DNA of 64,000 nt from Paenibacillus silagei (GCF_017874735.1 NZ_JAGGLV010000002.1:186001-250000); one strand, 5' to 3'. Positions 8,581 to 18,032 are shown, counted from the stretch's first letter. Made by a program: numbers and translations. The notes: generated by a model from the letters alone, not told the origin.

Positions 8581-9918
8581 ATGTCAGCAAAAGTACCTGT
8601 GGCCGAAAAACTGGTGTTCTCAGGCGGTCTGCTGGGCCAGAATATGCTCTACAGCTTCATGTCGATGTACATCCTGTTCTTCTATACGGATCTGCTGGGA
8701 ATTCCGGCAACCACCGCCAGCGTCATTCTAGTCGCAGCAAGTATTATCGATGCTTGTCTTGATCCGCTGATGGGCATGATTACCGACAAAACACGCTCCA
8801 GATGGGGAAAATTCAGGCCTTACCTGCTGTTCGCCCCTTGTCTGATCGCGTTGGCGACCGTCCTCTGCTTCTGGGACTTCGGCGGTTCGCGGACCCTGAC
8901 CCTTGTAATCGCAACCTTCTCGTATCTGCTATGGGGAATGCTGTACACGGTCTGTGACACGCCGCTCTGGGCCTTGTCGTCCGTAGTCTCCACCGATCCG
9001 GGGGAACGCACCTTATTCGTCACACTGGGCAAAATCGGCGGAACGCTCGGCGCAGTCGTTATCACCATCGGCGGTATCCAGCTTCTGCTCGCCTTCGGCG
9101 GAGAACGGAATACGCAGGCTTATCTGTACTCGGCAATCATTATCGGGGTCATTGCGGCGTTATCGATCTTCCTGACCGGGATGCTCACCAAGGAACGGGT
9201 CGTCCCTTCCGCTGAGAAGATCTCATTTCGCCAGAACCTGCAAACGGTGTACAAAAACAAGCCGCTGCTCACCCTGCTCGCCTCTCTCTTGATTATCAAC
9301 CTGGTGAACGGCATCCGGCAGAGCATTCAGCTCTATTATGTGGTCTATGTCTGGGGGGACGCGGGGTATGCCACGCAGGTCGGGATCAGTCTGGTGGCCG
9401 GTATGCTGCTGGGGATGATCGCTACGCCGCCGCTGCTGCGCCGCTTTGCCAAGAAGAAGGTATTCATTATCTCCTGCATTCTTGGGAGCGTAGCCTGCAT
9501 CCTGCCTTATCTGCTGGGTGACCATAACGTATTGAACACCCTGGTGTTCTTTGGGGTCAGCTTCTTTTTCTCGGGCATGACGACGATTGTCAGTACCTCG
9601 ATGCTGCTCGATACGATAGATTATTCGGAATGGAAGCTGGGCTTCCGGGGCGAGGGCATTGTGTTCTCAACGAACACTTTCATTACCAAGTTCAGCGGAG
9701 CGGTATCGCGAATGATTATCGGAGCCAGTCTCGGCCTGCTCAGCTATGTGGAGAATCAGCCGGCGACTCCGCAGCTCCAGCACGGCCTTAGCTTCGTGAT
9801 GTTTCTGCTGCCTGCACTGTGCTTCCTGGCCGCTATTCTGCCGATTCTCTTCTATAATATAACGGAGAAGCAACGGGTGCAGATCCTGAGCGATCTGAAT
9901 CATAGCCGGTCCCTGTAG
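8581..9918 (+). CDS. GPH-family glycoside:cation symporter (MFS, MelB-like)
   Basis: This 445-residue membrane protein has about 12 transmembrane segments. It has the GPH hallmark between TM2 and TM3 (DACLDPLMGMITDKTRSRWGKFRPY) and the central cytoplasmic loop with KERV. Family members import sugars or glycosides with Na+ or H+. A PIG-L deacetylase gene follows after 374 bp, which could suggest N-acetylated glycan use, but the gap makes an operon uncertain. GAAAAGAGG lies upstream of the ATG. Confidence 0.88.
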   Translation: MSAKVPVAEKLVFSGGLLGQNMLYSFMSMYILFFYTDLLGIPATTASVILVAASIIDACLDPLMGMITDKTRSRWGKFRPYLLFAPCLIALATVLCFWDFGGSRTLTLVIATFSYLLWGMLYTVCDTPLWALSSVVSTDPGERTLFVTLGKIGGTLGAVVITIGGIQLLLAFGGERNTQAYLYSAIIIGVIAALSIFLTGMLTKERVVPSAEKISFRQNLQTVYKNKPLLTLLASLLIINLVNGIRQSIQLYYVVYVWGDAGYATQVGISLVAGMLLGMIATPPLLRRFAKKKVFIISCILGSVACILPYLLGDHNVLNTLVFFGVSFFFSGMTTIVSTSMLLDTIDYSEWKLGFRGEGIVFSTNTFITKFSGAVSRMIIGASLGLLSYVENQPATPQLQHGLSFVMFLLPALCFLAAILPILFYNITEKQRVQILSDLNHSRSL

Positions 9919-10067
9919 TGGGGTCCCATACTCATGTTCTCTAACTTGCCCTTCCGGCTCCCGCTTCCTTTTGTTTTTCCCTGATTGAATCGTTCATGGT
10001 CAGGGGGGCGGCAGGCGTAACAGACTCAGTTGCACTTACTTCTGGCAAAAGCCACGATTGGAGCAAG

Positions 10068-10200
10068 TTACGGACCCTACGGCCTTTATTGCCGGATTTT
10101 CTGCGCCGTAACATTGATTATGGAGCGAATAAGACCGCCTCAGTCCGCAAGGCAACCCAATAGGCTATTTTCTTGTAAATAACGGCTCTCCGGTCCGTAA
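10068..10200. repeat. 133-bp intergenic element bounded by inverted repeats
   Basis: The element begins with TTACGGACC (10068-10076) and ends with its exact reverse complement GGTCCGTAA (10192-10200). Similarity continues inward for about 30 bp in imperfect form (GCC, TTATT and GA blocks at matching offsets). It fills the middle of the 374-bp gap between the symporter and the deacetylase and has no coding capacity. The structure resembles a non-autonomous palindromic or MITE-like element. The rest of the gap holds a GGTTG/CAACC hairpin near 10212-10238 and no gene. Confidence 0.5.
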
Positions 10201-10292
10201 GGAGCAGGCCCGGTTGAGTGATTTCTCTTCACCCAACCTACAGAGGGGCTAACTGTACCCTCATCACAGATTAATAGGGAGGTATTTGGATT

Positions 10293-11048
10293 ATGGATAT
10301 ATCCACACTAGCAGCGCTGATGTCCCCTCCGGATCTTAGCGGATGCCGGACGGCATTATGTATACAGCCGCACCCGGACGACAATGAAGTAGGCATCGGC
10401 GGAACCATTGCCTCATTCGCGGAACGGGGCTGCGAGATTCACTATCTGACGATCACGAACGGGGATTTGGGCGCTGTGGACGAGCAGGTCTCTTCCGCCG
10501 AGATCGCCGCCATCCGCGCAAGCGAACTCGAAGCGGCCGGAAGATCGCTGGGGGCCGCCGTGTTCCACCAACTGGACCATGGCGACGGTACACTGGAGCA
10601 TATTCCGGCGCTGGCGGGAGAGATTGCTGAGGTCATCCGTACCGTGCGTCCGGATGTGGTCTTCTGCCCTGATCCATGGCTGAGCTATGAGGCGCATTAT
10701 GATCATATCGTCACAGGCAGAGCCGCCGCCCAGGCGCTTCTGTCATCCGGTCTCCCCCTTTATCCGCGGGGGACAAGCACCCGCCCCTGGCAGCCACAAG
10801 CGATTGGGTTCTACTTCACCTCTGAGCCGAACATGGTGATAGACATTACCGCCCACTTCGAGCAGAAGTTCGCGGCCATGGCCCTGCACCGCAGCCAGTT
10901 CAATGAAGAGCAGCTGGCCATGTACCGGATCTATTTCCGCGAGCAAGGCCGCCAGCTGGCCGAAGGCAGGGGCTTCGAGCTGGGGGAAGGGCTGAAGGTG
11001 TTGTCACCGCTGCACCTGCACTGCTTTGTGGATGCCCGCCGGATATGA
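10293..11048 (+). CDS. PIG-L family (LmbE-like) deacetylase
   Basis: This 251-residue zinc-dependent de-N-acetylase-like protein carries the motif PHPDD at 26-30, followed by E32 and a GIGG turn. A later HYDH motif in SYEAHYDHIVTGRAA supplies the third metal ligand. The family removes acetyl groups from GlcNAc-type substrates such as GlcNAc-malate, mycothiol precursors or glycans. The protein lacks the exact N-terminal signature of BshB, so its substrate is open. GGGAGG lies 11 nt before the ATG. Confidence 0.88.
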   Translation: MDISTLAALMSPPDLSGCRTALCIQPHPDDNEVGIGGTIASFAERGCEIHYLTITNGDLGAVDEQVSSAEIAAIRASELEAAGRSLGAAVFHQLDHGDGTLEHIPALAGEIAEVIRTVRPDVVFCPDPWLSYEAHYDHIVTGRAAAQALLSSGLPLYPRGTSTRPWQPQAIGFYFTSEPNMVIDITAHFEQKFAAMALHRSQFNEEQLAMYRIYFREQGRQLAEGRGFELGEGLKVLSPLHLHCFVDARRI

Positions 11049-11316
11049 CGGCTGAGTGCTGGGGCATGTGCTGGCAGGGGCGCTAGGTTGCAGTGGTGTG
11101 AGTTGGCGGGGCATGGAGCGCTAGGGCGTTGAGTGGCTGAGAAGCTAGGCTAACGGAAGTTGAGCCGATATTGCGCACGCCACACAATTCGCAAGTGCCC
11201 CCGCCTTCCCTTCGCCAATCATTCATCAGCAAGTGTAGAAAATCCACCTATTGTACCGCCCATGTAACGCAAATGAGCAGCAATCCCCCATCTATGCGGA
11301 GATTTGCTGCTCTTTG
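11049..11316. other. Intergenic, no gene seen
   Basis: The stretch is G-rich near 11050-11150 with irregular GCTAGG-like words. It contains no credible open frame, and its right end is the terminator at 11275-11312. Confidence 0.5.
11275..11312. terminator. Terminator hairpin between convergent genes
   Basis: GAGCAGCAATC pairs with GATTTGCTGCTC around a 15-nt loop. It lies 4 nt from the stop of the acetyltransferase gene and also downstream of the deacetylase gene. The T tracts are short on both sides. Confidence 0.6.
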
Positions 11317-12147
11317 TTAAGCGGGAAGCTCGGACAAACGGTAGTAGGGGATGTTCAATAGCGGCTTGAAGCCCAGCTTCTGCGCCAGTCTGTACGAGCC
11401 CACATTCTCTTGGCGGCAGCCCCAGACAGGCTCCAAACCCTGCTCCAGACAGTAATCGATTAGCTTACAGCACACTGAGAAGGCGAAATACTTTCCCCGG
11501 TGACCCGGTGCCGATTCGATTCCAATCTCCAGCTGATCCGTTGTCCGGTAAGCCGAGAAGGCGCTGGAGGCCTGCTCTCCCTCCCACAATAAAGTGTATC
11601 CTCGGCCTGAAGTCAGGAAGTGCTCCGCGTCACGCCAGAAATACCGGGGAATCACCGCACCCGTCTGCTCGCCGAATCCTTCGCCGTCCATCTGGACAAT
11701 CTCAGCATCCTGCCGGTACCATTGCGCCTTCGCGCGGTAATAGACCTCCGGATCGAACGTAAAATTCACCCGGGTCTGTATGTACATTCTGCGTGTATCG
11801 TCCGCGTCAAGCCGTGCATTATGCTTAGGAAGCATAGCTTCAATCAGCGGGTCCCAGCCCCCTGCCGGATCAGCCTGCAGCCATTCGGCTGAATGCCGGT
11901 GCCCCGCCTTGTTCGTAATATAGTCCGATAAGCTCCGGTTAAACTCCTCATTGCCCGAATCCCCATAGACCAGCGACATCCCGTATTCATGAGCTACATA
12001 GAAGCTACGGGGGTTATGTACAGAATCCACATACACACTGCCTGTCGTCTGCCCGCTCAGAACTCCTTCAGCGAACAGCGTGTTGATCTTGACTTCCTTT
12101 AACAGCGGCCAGGCAAGGGCGTAATCCCGGCTATCTAGCTTCAGCAT
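11317..12147 (-). CDS. GNAT acetyltransferase, two-domain type
   Basis: This 276-residue protein is of the GNAT_acetyltran kind: an N-terminal unusual domain (WPLLKEVKINTLFAEGVLSG, SFYVAHEYGMSLVYGD) and a C-terminal GNAT domain. The latter ends with the acetyl-CoA loop GHRGKYFAFSVCCKLIDYCLEQ and ENVGSYRLAQKLGFK. The substrate is not known. GGGAGGAGA lies 6 nt before the ATG. It is divergent from the asparaginase gene. Confidence 0.85.
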   Translation of the reverse strand: MLKLDSRDYALAWPLLKEVKINTLFAEGVLSGQTTGSVYVDSVHNPRSFYVAHEYGMSLVYGDSGNEEFNRSLSDYITNKAGHRHSAEWLQADPAGGWDPLIEAMLPKHNARLDADDTRRMYIQTRVNFTFDPEVYYRAKAQWYRQDAEIVQMDGEGFGEQTGAVIPRYFWRDAEHFLTSGRGYTLLWEGEQASSAFSAYRTTDQLEIGIESAPGHRGKYFAFSVCCKLIDYCLEQGLEPVWGCRQENVGSYRLAQKLGFKPLLNIPYYRLSELPA

Positions 12148-12214
12148 GCTTATCTCCTCCCATTTATATTTTCACACTTATTATACCTTACTATGTCACC
12201 CATAGAGGAATGAA

Positions 12215-12223
12215 TGTTATAAT
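12215..12223 (+). promoter_or_regulatory. Extended -10 promoter of the asparaginase gene
   Basis: TGTTATAAT is an exact TGnTATAAT extended -10 located 57 nt upstream of the first ATG. The -35 region is weak (TGTCAC at 18 bp spacing), as is common for extended -10 promoters. Confidence 0.55.
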
Positions 12224-12279
12224 ACTCTCAATGTCATGCGAATGACTGAATTCTGGCTCAACCTGAAAGGAAACGACCT

Positions 12280-13317
12280 ATGATGAATACTATTCCCGAA
12301 GTGAATTTCGCCGCTTCCCCTTACTATAATCCCGGCCTCAAAAATGTAGTCATCCTCGCCACCGGCGGTACGATTGCCGGCAGCGGCGAAGCCCATAAAA
12401 CCTTGAATTACGAGCCTGGCGCTCTGCCCGTGCAAGATCTGCTGGATAGTGTGCCGCACCTGGAACGGCTGGCGAACTGCGCCGGGGTACAGGTAAGCAA
12501 TCTGTGCAGCGCCGATATTACAAGCCAGCACTGGCTTACCCTGGCAACATACATTAACACGCTCTCCCTCCGGGAGGATGTGCACGGATTCGTCATTACA
12601 CACGGCACCGACACCCTCGATGAGACGTCCTACTTCCTGAACCTGGTGATCAAGACTGACAAGCCGGTAATCATTACCGGATCAATGCGCCCGGCTACCG
12701 CAATCAGCGCCGATGGTCCCCTTAATCTGTATCAATCCGTAGCACTGGCGGCAAATCCCGAGGCCTCCGGCCAAGGCGTGATGGTTGTCTTCGCTGAGGG
12801 CATCTATAGCGGGCGGGATGTGCAAAAGGTGAACACCTTCAAGGCCAACGCCTTCGATGAGCGCGATTTCGGGTGCCTCGGATATATGCGTGACAGCCAT
12901 GCCTTCTTCTATACGCGCACCCTGAAGCGGCATACCACCGCAACCCAGTTCGATGTATCTGTTATTCAGGAGCTGCCGGAAGTGTCCGTAGCTTATTTCC
13001 ATGTGGATGCCAATCCCGGGATTCTGGATTATCTGGCTACGGTGTCCAAGGGGATTGTCATTGCCGGAGCAGGCGGAGGGATCTACAGCAAGCCTTGGAT
13101 TGACAAGGTGGGGGAGCTGAAGAACAATAACATCCCTGTAGTCCGCTGCTCGCGGATTTCCAGCGGAATTACACTGAAGGACTCGTACATTGACTTGTCC
13201 GCCAACTCTATTCCCTGCAACAGCCTGGTCCCGCAAAAAGCCAGAATCCTGCTCTCCCTCGCCCTGACGCAAACCACCGGCTACGATGAAATTGCCGCAA
13301 TGTTCAACGAGTATTAA
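12280..13317 (+). CDS. L-asparaginase, type II-like, cytoplasmic
   Basis: This 345-residue enzyme hydrolyses asparagine to aspartate and ammonia. Both active-site motifs are present: TGGTIAGS at 28-35 with nucleophilic T31, and HGTDTLDE with T110-D111. The downstream MRPATAISADGP segment is also typical. It has no signal peptide, unlike many periplasmic type II enzymes, so it should act in the cytoplasm. The start is ATG 12280 or the adjacent ATG 12283; AAAGGA precedes both. Its stop codon overlaps by 4 bp the stop of the convergent histidine kinase gene. Confidence 0.9.
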   Translation: MMNTIPEVNFAASPYYNPGLKNVVILATGGTIAGSGEAHKTLNYEPGALPVQDLLDSVPHLERLANCAGVQVSNLCSADITSQHWLTLATYINTLSLREDVHGFVITHGTDTLDETSYFLNLVIKTDKPVIITGSMRPATAISADGPLNLYQSVALAANPEASGQGVMVVFAEGIYSGRDVQKVNTFKANAFDERDFGCLGYMRDSHAFFYTRTLKRHTTATQFDVSVIQELPEVSVAYFHVDANPGILDYLATVSKGIVIAGAGGGIYSKPWIDKVGELKNNNIPVVRCSRISSGITLKDSYIDLSANSIPCNSLVPQKARILLSLALTQTTGYDEIAAMFNEY

Positions 13318-14726
13318 ACGCTGCCCGCAGATGGCGGGAACTCAAAGGTGAAGACTGCGCCGCCCTCCGGGCGGTTCCGGGCACTCAGGTCTCCGCCGCA
13401 GCGTTCCACAATAGCACGTGCGATGGCGAGTCCCAGCCCGGATTCGCCATTTTTTCCTTTGACGAACCTGTGAAACAGGCTGGGCAGCAGCTCCTGCGCA
13501 ATGCCCGGACCATCGTCAGCAACCGTTAATGTAATCCTTCCCTTACTTGTATGCACCTGTACATCAATACGCTTCTCGGCATAACGGGCCGCATTGGATA
13601 ATACGTTCAGCAGAGCTTGCAGCAGCTTATCCCGGTCCGCTCTGACCCTCTCCCCATGGTCCCCGGAAACTACCGGATGCAGCGACAGCTTCCTTGCCGC
13701 CAATAGCGGGTTGACCCGCTCCACCGCCTCGCTCAGCAGTTCCTCCAGATCCGTATCCTCTGCCTGGTAAATATCCTCTTCACTGTCCAGCTTCGCCAGA
13801 AGAGTCATTTCGCTGACCAGATCACGTAAGCGCCCGCTTTCACTCAGAATAATATCCAGTCCTTTACGGACGCCCTCTCCTTCAAATATCCCGTCCCTAA
13901 TGCCCTCTGCATAACCGGCTATCGACATCAACGGAGACTTCAGCTCATGCGAGGCATTCTGGAAAAACTGCTTCTGCACCCGGTTGAACCGGTGCAGTTC
14001 AGCGGCCATCTCGTATACTGCCCTGGCGACAGAACCGATTTCACCGCCCGCCCGGATCAGATTCACCTCGGCAAACCGGCGGTTTTTCACTTTCCCCAGC
14101 TCCTGACGCAGGCTGATCAGCGGATCAATCAGCTTCCGCGTAATGAACAGGCTGAACAGAAGCATTACTGCCGCTCCCGCAGCAAAGACAAGAATCAGCC
14201 GTTTCAAGAGCGACTGCTCGATGGCCTTGATTCTGCTGACAGGAGTCAGCAAGGTGAGCTTACCTTCGGGAAGTGTGTTGACCTGCACCAGATAACGCGG
14301 ATCATTGCCATCCCATAAGCTCTGCAGGCTCCCCTGCTCCATAGCTGTGACATCCACCGTTACTCCGGCCTGTACGGGCTGGGCCGGGAGATATCCCGAG
14401 ACCACATTCCCCTGCTGGTCGCTCACGATGGCCTGTACTCCGCTGTAGAGCGTAGGATATGGAGCTGTAAGCGGCTCGCTTTTTCCCAATGTGAATGCCC
14501 CTCCTTCTGTGAATGGAGCCCGCTGCAGACTCGCGGTCAGGGAAGCGCCAAGTGTCCTTAATCCCTCTTGCTCCTTACCAATGAAATGGTCCATCAGCAC
14601 ATAATGGATCATCACTCCCGTGATAGACAGGACCAGCAGCAGAGACAGCCCAAAAGCAACATTGATCTGATGCACCAGCTTCAGCTTTTTCATCCGCAGG
14701 CTTAGCCTTTCCACCATCCTCTTCAT
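13314..14726 (-). CDS. Sensor histidine kinase
   Basis: This 470-residue membrane kinase has TM1 at about 20-42, an extracytoplasmic sensor of about 130 residues without a recognised fold, TM2 at about 175-197 and a HAMP domain. HisKA follows with phospho-accepting H260 in NASHELKSPLMS, then HATPase with ALLNVLSNAARYAEKR, DDGPGIA and GESGLGLAIARAIV. It overlaps the upstream response regulator gene by 4 bp (ATGA), so the two are translationally coupled and should be cognate. The signal is unknown. The divergent secreted protein is a possible target. Confidence 0.92.
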   Translation of the reverse strand: MKRMVERLSLRMKKLKLVHQINVAFGLSLLLVLSITGVMIHYVLMDHFIGKEQEGLRTLGASLTASLQRAPFTEGGAFTLGKSEPLTAPYPTLYSGVQAIVSDQQGNVVSGYLPAQPVQAGVTVDVTAMEQGSLQSLWDGNDPRYLVQVNTLPEGKLTLLTPVSRIKAIEQSLLKRLILVFAAGAAVMLLFSLFITRKLIDPLISLRQELGKVKNRRFAEVNLIRAGGEIGSVARAVYEMAAELHRFNRVQKQFFQNASHELKSPLMSIAGYAEGIRDGIFEGEGVRKGLDIILSESGRLRDLVSEMTLLAKLDSEEDIYQAEDTDLEELLSEAVERVNPLLAARKLSLHPVVSGDHGERVRADRDKLLQALLNVLSNAARYAEKRIDVQVHTSKGRITLTVADDGPGIAQELLPSLFHRFVKGKNGESGLGLAIARAIVERCGGDLSARNRPEGGAVFTFEFPPSAGSV

Positions 14727-15430
14727 TCCTGCACCTCTCTCATACGGTAGCCGTGACCCCAGACCGATTCCAGCGGCAGGCCGTCCATTTTTTTGCGGAT
14801 GCGCTTGATCAGGTGGTCGACAGCGCGGTCGCTGCCGAAATAATCCTCCCCCCAGACATGGCCCAGCAGCTCTTCGCGCGTAAAGGCCCGGTTCGGACTT
14901 CCCGCAAAGACCATCAGCATCAGGAATTCCTTGCTGGTCAGCTCCACTTCATCTCCCCGCCAGAAGGATCTTCTCTCCTCAGGATGCAGCAGCAGACTGC
15001 CCAGCTCTATCCCTGTATGCACAGCAGGCAGAACAGCCGCAGACTTGGATTCGTGAAGACGATCCCACCGTTTCAGCTGGCGGTTAATCCGGGCTACCAG
15101 CTCACGGGGACTGAAGGGCTTGACCAGATAATCGTCGCTGCCCAGCTCCAGACCCAGGATTTTATCCACTTCATTATCCTTGGCAGAGATCATAATAATC
15201 GGCACCTCCGCCTCATCACGGATACGCCTGCATAGCTCATAGCCGTCCATTCCCGGAAGCATAATATCGAGCACCCACATGCCGGGAGGATCATTCCTCC
15301 ATAAATCCCATGCCTCCTCGGCACTTCCAAGTCCAATCGTCCGGTAATTCTCCTTATGTAAATAAGCTTCCACCAGATTGCGTATATTCTCGTCATCGTC
15401 CACAACGGCAATGACCGTTTGATTGTTCAT
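14723..15430 (-). CDS. OmpR/PhoB-type response regulator
   Basis: This 235-residue regulator has a receiver domain (acidic DDD at 11-13, phospho-acceptor D55 in VLDIMLPG, K in LVKPFSPREL) and a winged-helix DNA-binding domain. The latter shows LTSKEFLMLMVFAGSPN and the RAVDHLIKRIRKKM recognition region. I chose ATG 15430 because GGAGG lies 7 nt upstream and the protein then starts at the receiver fold; the longer frame adds a low-quality extension. It is coupled to the kinase gene downstream. Confidence 0.93.
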   Translation of the reverse strand: MNNQTVIAVVDDDENIRNLVEAYLHKENYRTIGLGSAEEAWDLWRNDPPGMWVLDIMLPGMDGYELCRRIRDEAEVPIIMISAKDNEVDKILGLELGSDDYLVKPFSPRELVARINRQLKRWDRLHESKSAAVLPAVHTGIELGSLLLHPEERRSFWRGDEVELTSKEFLMLMVFAGSPNRAFTREELLGHVWGEDYFGSDRAVDHLIKRIRKKMDGLPLESVWGHGYRMREVQE

Positions 15431-15461
15431 CCAGGTAACCTCCGTGATTTGTCTCTTCACC

Positions 15462-15467
15462 ATTATA
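15462..15467 (-). promoter_or_regulatory. Candidate -10 box for the two-component operon
   Basis: A perfect TATAAT lies 31 nt upstream of the response regulator start on the minus strand. The -35 region is poor, and a direct repeat CCCGCT-N2-CCCGCT sits in the spacer, which could be a regulator site. Confidence 0.4.
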
Positions 15468-15587
15468 GCAAGCGGGTGAGCGGGATTGGGCGCTGCCATT
15501 GTTTTTCCACATTGCTGACCCTCTCCTGCCACAGAAGCCCGCTATAGTGAGAGCTGTAAGACAAACCACATGAAGGAGTGTTCGTAC

Positions 15588-16259
15588 ATGAATCGTCTAA
15601 TCGTGAAAAGAATGGCTCTATCCACCCTGCTGCTGTCCAGTATCGCCACCCCGGTCTTCGCGGATACGGGAATCGCGCCGCCCCCAGCACAGGGACCCAC
15701 TGCCACCATAAGCACAGCCGCTGCATCCACAAATGGCAGTAGGCTGCTCCCCTTGCTTGAACCGCAGGTTCTGGCGCTGGTGAACAGCTATGCCCCGGAA
15801 ACTTCCCAGGATTGGCGGGATACGCTCAGCCGCTACCATGCATTAACAAGCACGAAGGCGCTTAATGTGGTTCTCGCCACGCCAACGTCTGCCGCTCCAT
15901 GGACAGAAAAAACCGGTATTATGGATGTGCAATTAGCCACGCCTGGAACATTGACGGACGCAGAAACGCTTCCGCTTGCCACTGTGCCGGAATACGGGAC
16001 AACTGGGGGCAGTGTTAAGGCAGTTCCGTCCGCCTCAGCAGCTGCAAGCCTCACACTAACGGTGCCTGACTCTCTGGAATCCGGCAAGCTTGCCAATGTG
16101 GTAACCTTACATGCGGCGTACATCGATGGCTTATTCAAAGCACAAGCTGCACTGGCAGAAGCTGCACAAGACACAGATGCAGCAGCAATTAAGCAGGCAC
16201 TGTCCGCACTGCTGAGTCAATATAAGGACCTTAACCACAAGCTGGAAGAAGCGAACTAA
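15588..16259 (+). CDS. Secreted hypothetical protein
   Basis: This 223-residue protein begins with a signal peptide (basic NRLIVKR, hydrophobic core ALSTLLLSSIA, likely cleavage after VFA). The mature part is Ala/Thr/Pro-rich, with no cysteine and no family I recognise. The C-terminus looks helical (AALAEAAQDTDAAAIKQALSALL). ATG 15588 is chosen because GAAGGAG lies 9 nt upstream. It is divergent from the response regulator gene and could be regulated by it; that is inference. Confidence 0.75.
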   Translation: MNRLIVKRMALSTLLLSSIATPVFADTGIAPPPAQGPTATISTAAASTNGSRLLPLLEPQVLALVNSYAPETSQDWRDTLSRYHALTSTKALNVVLATPTSAAPWTEKTGIMDVQLATPGTLTDAETLPLATVPEYGTTGGSVKAVPSASAAASLTLTVPDSLESGKLANVVTLHAAYIDGLFKAQAALAEAAQDTDAAAIKQALSALLSQYKDLNHKLEEAN

Positions 16260-16284
16260 ACCACGCACACCCTGCATTCCATAG

Positions 16285-16322
16285 AAAAGCAGACCAAGGA
16301 ATTCCTCCCTGGCCTGCTTTTT
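16285..16322. terminator. Bidirectional intrinsic terminator
   Basis: AAAAGCAG and CTGCTTTT arms with an inner imperfect stem lie between the converging secreted-protein and cupin genes. T tracts are present on both strands. Confidence 0.8.
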
Positions 16323-16350
16323 CTGTTCATTAGTATAGCGTAGCCGCCGC

Positions 16351-16992
16351 TTAACGGCGCGGATACATCTGATAAGGATAGAATGCCGCCGCCGGCTGCT
16401 GGGCAGCGTAGGCGGGCATGCTTTTGGCGGACGGGTCCATGTTGGTTCCCCCGGCAGACCCTGCTACGGCGCAGCCCGGAGGCGGTCCAAGAATAATCGA
16501 TTCCTTCAGCGGGGCCACGGCCTTGGCGTATTCCTCTTCATTAATGCAATAGGCGCGCTGGATGACCTCTGCGGGAACGGCCCGCAGGAAGTCTGACCCA
16601 TACACAATATCCGGTGTCGGCGCATCGAAGATCGCCAGGAAATGGGCTTGTTCGCTCTCGGCCAGAATCCAGTGAAACCATCCCTTCGGGAAGACAGCAA
16701 TTTGTCCGGCCTTCAGATGATAGGTCATCAGCTTTTGGGTGAACGGATCGAATACCGAAGCAATCAGCTCTCCGCTAATCACGAAGATCATCTCCGTCAC
16801 GTTTGTGTGCCAGTGCGGCTGGACGATGAAGCCCTTGCTCATATGGGCATTGAAGAACCCGTTACGTATCGCCGGCAGCTGTTCGCCAAAAAGCTGCGTA
16901 ATATAATTGTTCGCATCCCGCTTATAATTAAGCACCTGATTAGAATCGGCGGCAAGCTTCAGGTCCGGTGCCTGCAATACTGGATCTAGCAT
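16351..16992 (-). CDS. Single-cupin (germin/oxalate-decarboxylase-like) protein
   Basis: This 213-residue cupin protein shows the metal-binding motifs HWHTNVTEMIFVISGE (two His and Glu) and GWFHW (third His). That layout matches one half of bicupin oxalate decarboxylases or plant germins. The C-terminal tail is Pro/Tyr/Ala-rich and likely disordered. ATG 16992 is preceded by GAGGAGG; the upstream in-frame extension has no such site. Activity as an oxalate-handling enzyme is possible but unproven. Confidence 0.82.
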   Translation of the reverse strand: MLDPVLQAPDLKLAADSNQVLNYKRDANNYITQLFGEQLPAIRNGFFNAHMSKGFIVQPHWHTNVTEMIFVISGELIASVFDPFTQKLMTYHLKAGQIAVFPKGWFHWILAESEQAHFLAIFDAPTPDIVYGSDFLRAVPAEVIQRAYCINEEEYAKAVAPLKESIILGPPPGCAVAGSAGGTNMDPSAKSMPAYAAQQPAAAFYPYQMYPRR

Positions 16993-17097
16993 GGTTAGTT
17001 CCTCCTCAGACTGGATTGTAGCCTTAAGTAACACTGGGCATTCGTCCAGATACTATATGCAGGGGAGGAGCTCTTTGACACTAGAGACCGGTGCGGA

Positions 17098-17976
17098 CTA
17101 GATCAGACGAGCGATACTCTCAATCTCCACGGCGGAAGCAGCGAGCTGCTGCATGGAGGCGGTAATCTCCTCTGTGGCTGCGGCCTGACGTTCGCTTTGT
17201 GCCAGACAATCCGTAAGCACGGCATCCATCTGGTTAATCTTCTGCTTGATCATCTGCAGAATGCCGGCAATATCCTTCGCCGATGAAGCACTGGATACCG
17301 ACATTTTGCGGATCTCCTGGGCCACGATGCCGAAGCCCCGTCCATGCTCAGCGGCATGCGCTGCTTCAATCGCTGCATTGAGCCCCAGCAGGTTGGAATT
17401 CTCCGCCACCTTGCGGATGAAATCGAGAATCTCGTCGGTCTGCTGCAGATCCTCTACCACCTTCTGGCCCAGCTCCTTCAGATCCCCTACAGTATTCGCC
17501 AGATCCGAGGCCGTGCCTGCAATCTCTACCGATGTCGAGCTGATCTCGTCAGAGGTCACCGCCAGCGCATTCGCTGCATCGCTGAGTGTTACCTGATTGC
17601 TGAGGCTGATTCCGATCGTGAACACCCCTGTCACTACCCCGTTCCGGTCCCGGATAGGCATGGATGACGATTTAAAAGGAATTCCGTAGATCTCTCTTGG
17701 AATCGTAGCGCTGACTTCTTCCCCGCTCTCCAGAGCAGCCCGGATCCCCCCGCTGGGCGGTACCGGAGAACCCAGTTCAATCTTGGCTTTCAATTCCTTC
17801 CCTTGCAGATAATAAATGAACTTCTCCCGATCTGCCAAAGCAAACATTACATCCAGCGGGAAAAGCCGCTGCACCAGGGGCAAAGATACTTCAAGCGCCT
17901 TCCGCAGCTGGTCCATTTCTGATGCTTGTCCTGATTCCTGTTCGGATTCGTGTTCTAATTCCTGTTCGGTATTCAT
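17098..17976 (-). CDS. yfmS: Soluble chemoreceptor, YfmS-like
   Basis: This 292-residue protein has no transmembrane segment. The N-terminus is Glu/Gln-rich, followed by a PAS-like or related sensor of about 100 residues (FPLDVMFALADREKFIYYL, GIPFKSSSMPIRDRNGVVTG). A short MCP signalling domain with tip motif [18 protein letters not shown] comes last. Length and architecture match the soluble B. subtilis receptor YfmS. It lies 56 bp downstream of the large kinase/GGDEF gene on the same strand and may share its transcript. Confidence 0.85.
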   Translation of the reverse strand: MNTEQELEHESEQESGQASEMDQLRKALEVSLPLVQRLFPLDVMFALADREKFIYYLQGKELKAKIELGSPVPPSGGIRAALESGEEVSATIPREIYGIPFKSSSMPIRDRNGVVTGVFTIGISLSNQVTLSDAANALAVTSDEISSTSVEIAGTASDLANTVGDLKELGQKVVEDLQQTDEILDFIRKVAENSNLLGLNAAIEAAHAAEHGRGFGIVAQEIRKMSVSSASSAKDIAGILQMIKQKINQMDAVLTDCLAQSERQAAATEEITASMQQLAASAVEIESIARLI

Positions 17977-18032
17977 TGCTTCAACAGCTCCCTAATCCTA
18001 TTTATTTATGTACATCTCTTATCGCTTGAATC

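Noticed and set aside
9979..10005. Terminator of the GPH symporter gene
   Set aside because: A 6-bp CCCTGA/TCAGGG hairpin exists, but no T tract follows it on the plus strand.
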